NCBI GenBank assembly: GCA_900768695.1
Contig: CAAGDY010000048.1
Span: forward strand, 1-7,426
Direction: 5' to 3'
Source of the DNA: an uncultured Anaerovibrio sp.
Lineage (GTDB): Bacteria > Bacillota > Negativicutes > Selenomonadales > Selenomonadaceae
Length of the DNA stretch: 7,426 nt
Below the pieces are notes generated by a model. It saw only the letters and a program-made list of their open reading frames with translations, was not told the origin of the DNA and made no database searches. The translations under genes and the position numbers were made by a program. Positions 5,678 through 7,426 of the stretch are shown in pieces; position 1 is the stretch's first letter; the number at the start of each line of letters is the position of its first letter.

Positions 5678-5736
5678 TATTGAATCCTGATGTGGAATTC
5701 GATAGCAGATTGAAGCCTGAATGCGCCGTGTGGTGA
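5674..5736 (+). CDS. Putative leader peptide 2 upstream of metY (20 residues)
   Basis: ATG 5674 overlaps the stop of leader ORF 1 (ATGA), and AGGG at 5663-5666 could serve as its ribosome binding site. The 20-codon frame begins MILNPDVEFDSR, ends KPECAVW, and stops at TGA 5734-5736, 84 bases before metY. Like the first ORF it has one Cys codon, four codons from the stop. Two coupled frames could be a real tandem leader. Alternatively they may be one small gene of about 43 residues split by a single-base frameshift, since the downstream frame differs from the upstream one by one position. Confidence 0.35.
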   Translation: MILNPDVEFDSRLKPECAVW

Positions 5737-5820
5737 CATTATTGCTTTGTTAATGACAATATGACAATACGAGAATGTAAGATAATCTGAAATAAATTAA
5801 TTTGAAATGAGGTTTTTATT
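5737..5820 (+). other. AT-rich metY leader segment with an 8-bp tandem duplication and ribosome binding site
   Basis: The last 84 bases before metY are AT-rich. They contain ATGACAAT twice in direct succession (5753-5760 and 5761-5768), a weak -10-like GATAAT (5781-5786) without a good -35 box, and the metY ribosome binding site TGAGG (5808-5812). No stable hairpin with a T-run, and no S-box or T-box sequence elements, were found. Confidence 0.4.
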
Positions 5821-7104
5821 ATGAGCAACTATAAATTTGAGACACTGCAGTTACACGTTGGACAGGAGCAGCCGGATCCGGCTACAGATGCAAGGGCGGT
5901 GCCTATTTATCAGACTACCTCCTATGTGTTCAAAAACTCCGCACACGCTGCAGCCCGTTTTGGTCTTGCCGATGCAGGCAATATCTACGGCAGGCTGACC
6001 AACTCCACTCAGGGAGTTTTGGAGAGCCGCGTAGCTGCCCTTGAGGGCGGTGTGGCCGGTCTGGCAGTAGCCAGTGGTGCAGCTGCTATTGATTACACCA
6101 TTCAGGCTCTGGCCGGTGAGGGCGATCATATCGTAGCCCAGAAGACCATTTATGGCGGCAGCTTTAACCTGCTGGCACATACTCTGCCACGTTACGGCAT
6201 CAAGACCACGTTTGTGGATGCACACAATCTGGCTGAGGTGGAGGCGGCTATTCAGCCTAATACCAAAGCCGTTTACCTGGAAACTCTCGGCAATCCGAAC
6301 AGCGATATTCCTGATATTGAGGCGGTTTCTGCTATCGCTCACAAGCACGGCCTGCCGCTGGTTATTGATAACACCTTCGGTACCCCGTACCTGATTCGTC
6401 CTATTGAGCATGGTGCCGATATCGTGGTACATTCTGCAACCAAGTTCCTGGGCGGTCATGGTACCTCTTTGGGTGGTATTATTGTAGATTCTGGCAAATT
6501 TGACTGGAAGGCCAGCGATAAGTTCCCGGCTATTGCTGCACCAAATCCTAGCTATCATGGTATTTCCTTTGCAGAAGCTGTTGGACCGGCTGCATTTGTA
6601 ACATACGTAAGGGCTATTTTGCTTCGTGATACTGGTGCAACCATTTCTCCATTCAACGCCTTCATCATCCTGCAGGGCGTGGAAACTCTGTCCTTGCGAG
6701 TAGAGCGTCATGTGGAGAATACCAAGAAGGTAGTTGAGTTCCTCAGCAAGCATCCGCTGGTGGAGAAGGTAAATCATCCATCCCTGCCTGACCATCCTGA
6801 CCATGAGCTGTACAAGAAGTATTTCCCTAATGGTGGTGCTTCTATCTTTACCTTCAATATCAAGGGAGGTCAGAAGGAAGCTCATGCCTTTATTGATAAT
6901 CTGGAGATTTTCTCCCTGCTGGCCAATGTGGCTGACGTGAAGAGCCTGGTTATTCATCCGGCTACCACCACACATTCCCAGCTCACTGAGGCGGAGCTGT
7001 CCGACCAGGGCATTTATCAGAATACTATCAGGTTGTCCATCGGTACAGAGCATATTGATGATATTATTGCTGACCTGGAAAAGGGCTTTGCAGCAGTAAA
7101 GTAG
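5821..7104 (+). CDS. metY: O-acetylhomoserine aminocarboxypropyltransferase (O-acetylhomoserine sulfhydrylase)
   Basis: This 427-residue pyridoxal-phosphate enzyme of the Cys/Met metabolism family should convert O-acetylhomoserine plus sulfide (or methanethiol) to homocysteine (or methionine) in the cytosol. The cofactor lysine is Lys208 in HSATKFLGGHGTSLGG (204-219). Asp183 in VIDNTFGTP contacts the pyridine nitrogen, and Ser205 and Thr207 the phosphate. Tyr111 (TIYGGSFN) stacks on the ring. Tyr56 and Arg58 (IYGRLTNST) reach the phosphate of the neighbouring subunit. The long segment with DWKASDKFP, PSYHGISF and ATISPFNAF (about 230-280) is typical of O-acetylhomoserine sulfhydrylases and separates them from the shorter cystathionine synthases and lyases (about 380-400 residues). 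Start: ATG 5821 with TGAGG eight bases upstream. It is monocistronic between its own promoter and terminator. Acyl-donor choice (acetyl or succinyl) is inferred from family only. Confidence 0.95.
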   Translation: MSNYKFETLQLHVGQEQPDPATDARAVPIYQTTSYVFKNSAHAAARFGLADAGNIYGRLTNSTQGVLESRVAALEGGVAGLAVASGAAAIDYTIQALAGEGDHIVAQKTIYGGSFNLLAHTLPRYGIKTTFVDAHNLAEVEAAIQPNTKAVYLETLGNPNSDIPDIEAVSAIAHKHGLPLVIDNTFGTPYLIRPIEHGADIVVHSATKFLGGHGTSLGGIIVDSGKFDWKASDKFPAIAAPNPSYHGISFAEAVGPAAFVTYVRAILLRDTGATISPFNAFIILQGVETLSLRVERHVENTKKVVEFLSKHPLVEKVNHPSLPDHPDHELYKKYFPNGGASIFTFNIKGGQKEAHAFIDNLEIFSLLANVADVKSLVIHPATTTHSQLTEAELSDQGIYQNTIRLSIGTEHIDDIIADLEKGFAAVK

Positions 7105-7133
7105 GAATAGAAAACAGCAGAATAAGCTGAAAT

Positions 7134-7172
7134 AAAACAGGCTGTGAACATATCACGTCACAGCCTGTTTTT
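7134..7172 (+). terminator. Intrinsic terminator of metY
   Basis: AAAACAGGCTGTGA (7134-7147) pairs perfectly with TCACAGCCTGTTTT (7158-7171), a 14-bp stem around a 10-base loop, and ends in TTTTT (7168-7172). It starts about 30 bases after the metY stop codon. A run of four As precedes the stem, so some activity on the opposite strand is possible. Confidence 0.93.
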
Positions 7173-7175
7173 AAT

Positions 7176-7192
7176 GCGCCCATGCTGGGCGC
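7176..7192. repeat. GC-rich 6-bp hairpin beside the IS remnant
   Basis: GCGCCC (7176-7181) and GGGCGC (7187-7192) form a perfect inverted repeat around ATGCT. It lies four bases after the T-run of the metY terminator and immediately outside the recognisable IS3 remnant. It has no T-run of its own in either direction. Its role is unknown. Confidence 0.4.
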
Positions 7193-7196
7193 CACT

Positions 7197-7330
7197 CTAT
7201 CGGCAATAGAAAGCCAGTTTCCCCTTGATCTGACCGTCCTCAGTCTTGATAGCAATGAATTTCATTCTTCCGATCTTGCTGACTTCCGACGGCTCGCTGC
7301 GAAAAAAGCACTTGCTTCCTCCAGATAAGC
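7197..7330 (-). pseudogene. IS3-family transposase remnant (orfA 3' end and orfB 5' start)
   Basis: On the minus strand two overlapping frames carry IS3-family protein signatures. The orfA frame (7330 down to the TGA at 7262-7264) reads YLEEASAFFAASRRKSA and matches the conserved end of IS3 OrfA, where a coiled-coil tail is followed by EEA-FFA. The orfB frame begins with ATG at 7263-7265, overlapping the orfA stop in the -1 frame as is usual for IS3. It reads MKFIAIKTEDGQIKGKL and then AFYCR, which in intact elements continues into a CRVLGVSR-type segment. Here it meets a TAG at 7197-7199 and the similarity ends. The DDE catalytic domain and the first part of orfA are absent, so the copy is dead. 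It is cut at its orfA side by the left end of another IS. Confidence 0.75.
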
Positions 7331-7340
7331 TATACCCCCT

Positions 7341-7370
7341 TTGCTGGACACTGGAAATGAATGGTATAAT
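7341..7370 (+). promoter_or_regulatory. Extended -10 promoter of the incoming IS orfA
   Basis: A perfect TATAAT (7365-7370) is preceded by TGG (7362-7364), giving an extended -10 motif. The -35 candidate TTGCTG (7341-7346, 18-base spacing) is poor. This promoter inside the IS terminus probably drives transposase expression. Confidence 0.65.
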
Positions 7371-7390
7371 ACATTCATGAGGTGATTACA

Positions 7391-7426
7391 TTGACAAAGT
7401 ATAGTAATGAATTTAAGGAAGAAGCC
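7391..7426 (+). CDS. IS3-family transposase OrfA, N-terminal fragment
   Basis: Twelve codons are visible from TTG 7391, giving MTKYSNEFKEEA if the TTG is read as Met. This matches the typical beginning of IS3-family OrfA proteins (Tyr/Phe-Ser-x-Glu-Phe-Lys-x-Glu-Ala), which leads into a helix-turn-helix domain that binds the IS ends. The ribosome binding site GAGGTGAT (7379-7386) sits at good spacing and supports the unusual TTG start. No in-frame ATG follows within the window. The gene runs off the right edge, so intactness is unknown. Confidence 0.75.
   Translation, partial: MTKYSNEFKEEA

Larger units (their letters stand above)
7331..7426 (+). mobile_element. Left end of an IS3-family insertion sequence (continues past the window)
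   Basis: Similarity to the older minus-strand orfA stops at about 7330. The new sequence, with ACCCCC (7334-7339) and TGGACACTGG (7345-7354), resembles IS150-group left ends, followed by a promoter and an OrfA start. The exact first base of the element cannot be fixed without its right end, since neither the inverted repeat partner nor the target duplication is visible; 7331 is an estimate within about 15 bases. Confidence 0.6.

Noticed and set aside
5758..5786. Second metY promoter using GATAAT at 5781-5786
   Set aside because: The only correctly spaced -35 sequence (AATATG) does not resemble the consensus; the TTGACA promoter at 5528 is far stronger.
5557..5820. SAM riboswitch or T-box in the metY leader
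   Set aside because: The long leader of a methionine gene suggested one, but no S-box core, no T-box AGGGTGGNACCGCG motif and no antiterminator/terminator pair were found.
5851..7053. 400-codon open frame on the minus strand opposite metY
   Set aside because: It is antisense to a fully conserved PLP enzyme, has no recognisable domain and a Cys/Arg/Ser-rich composition typical of shadow frames; metY explains the sequence.
7064..7255. 63-codon minus-strand frame across the metY terminator
   Set aside because: It spans the terminator and reads the IS remnant in the wrong frame, while the two other minus-strand frames carry the IS3 signatures.
1..7426. CRISPR array, tRNA, rRNA, toxin-antitoxin or phage-defence system
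   Set aside because: No regularly spaced direct repeats, no tRNA cloverleaf or rRNA segments and no defence-type protein motifs were seen; apart from the IS sequences the recognisable genes are housekeeping.

Overview
This window is an ordinary-looking chromosomal stretch from a Firmicute, most likely a diderm member of the Negativicutes (Selenomonas/Mitsuokella-like). That placement is an inference. It rests on strong AGGAG-type ribosome binding sites, a Firmicute-type PyrR tail, an Hfq rim sequence of the Bacillus RKEN type, and a miaA-hfq-dut-rarA gene order. No 16S rRNA or other phylogenetic marker is present to settle it.

Region 1 (1-5458) is a run of same-strand genes. It starts with the last 43 codons of pyrR, then a D-2-hydroxyacid dehydrogenase (217-1179), a UPF0173-type metallo-beta-lactamase-fold hydrolase (1224-1895), miaA (1892-2905), hfq (2993-3241), a dUTPase (3241-3768), rarA (3771-5111) and an unrecognised 76-residue ORF (5228-5458). 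Spacing is tight: ATGA overlap for the hydrolase/miaA pair, TAATG overlap for hfq/dut, and a 2-base gap for dut/rarA. This suggests translational coupling. The genes cover pyrimidine control, tRNA modification, RNA chaperoning, removal of dUTP and rescue of stalled replication forks. A 67-base degenerate tandem repeat lies between rarA and the small ORF. A strong intrinsic terminator with a 14-bp stem (5461-5494) closes the unit.

Region 2 (5495-7172) is an independent transcription unit for sulfur amino-acid metabolism. A TTGACA promoter overlapped by a perfect inverted repeat (5523-5549) precedes a leader of roughly 260 bases and then metY, encoding O-acetylhomoserine sulfhydrylase (5821-7104). 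metY has its own intrinsic terminator (7134-7172). The leader contains two very short ORFs that overlap by ATGA, the first with a good ribosome binding site. Each has a single cysteine codon a few codons before its stop. This leader is the most interesting part of the window and could be a translation-sensing control element for cysteine or methionine supply.

Region 3 (7173-7426) is mobile-element territory. A minus-strand remnant of an IS3-family element (end of orfA and beginning of orfB) is interrupted at about 7330 by the left end of a second, oppositely oriented IS3-like element. The orfA of that second element starts with TTG at 7391 and runs off the window.
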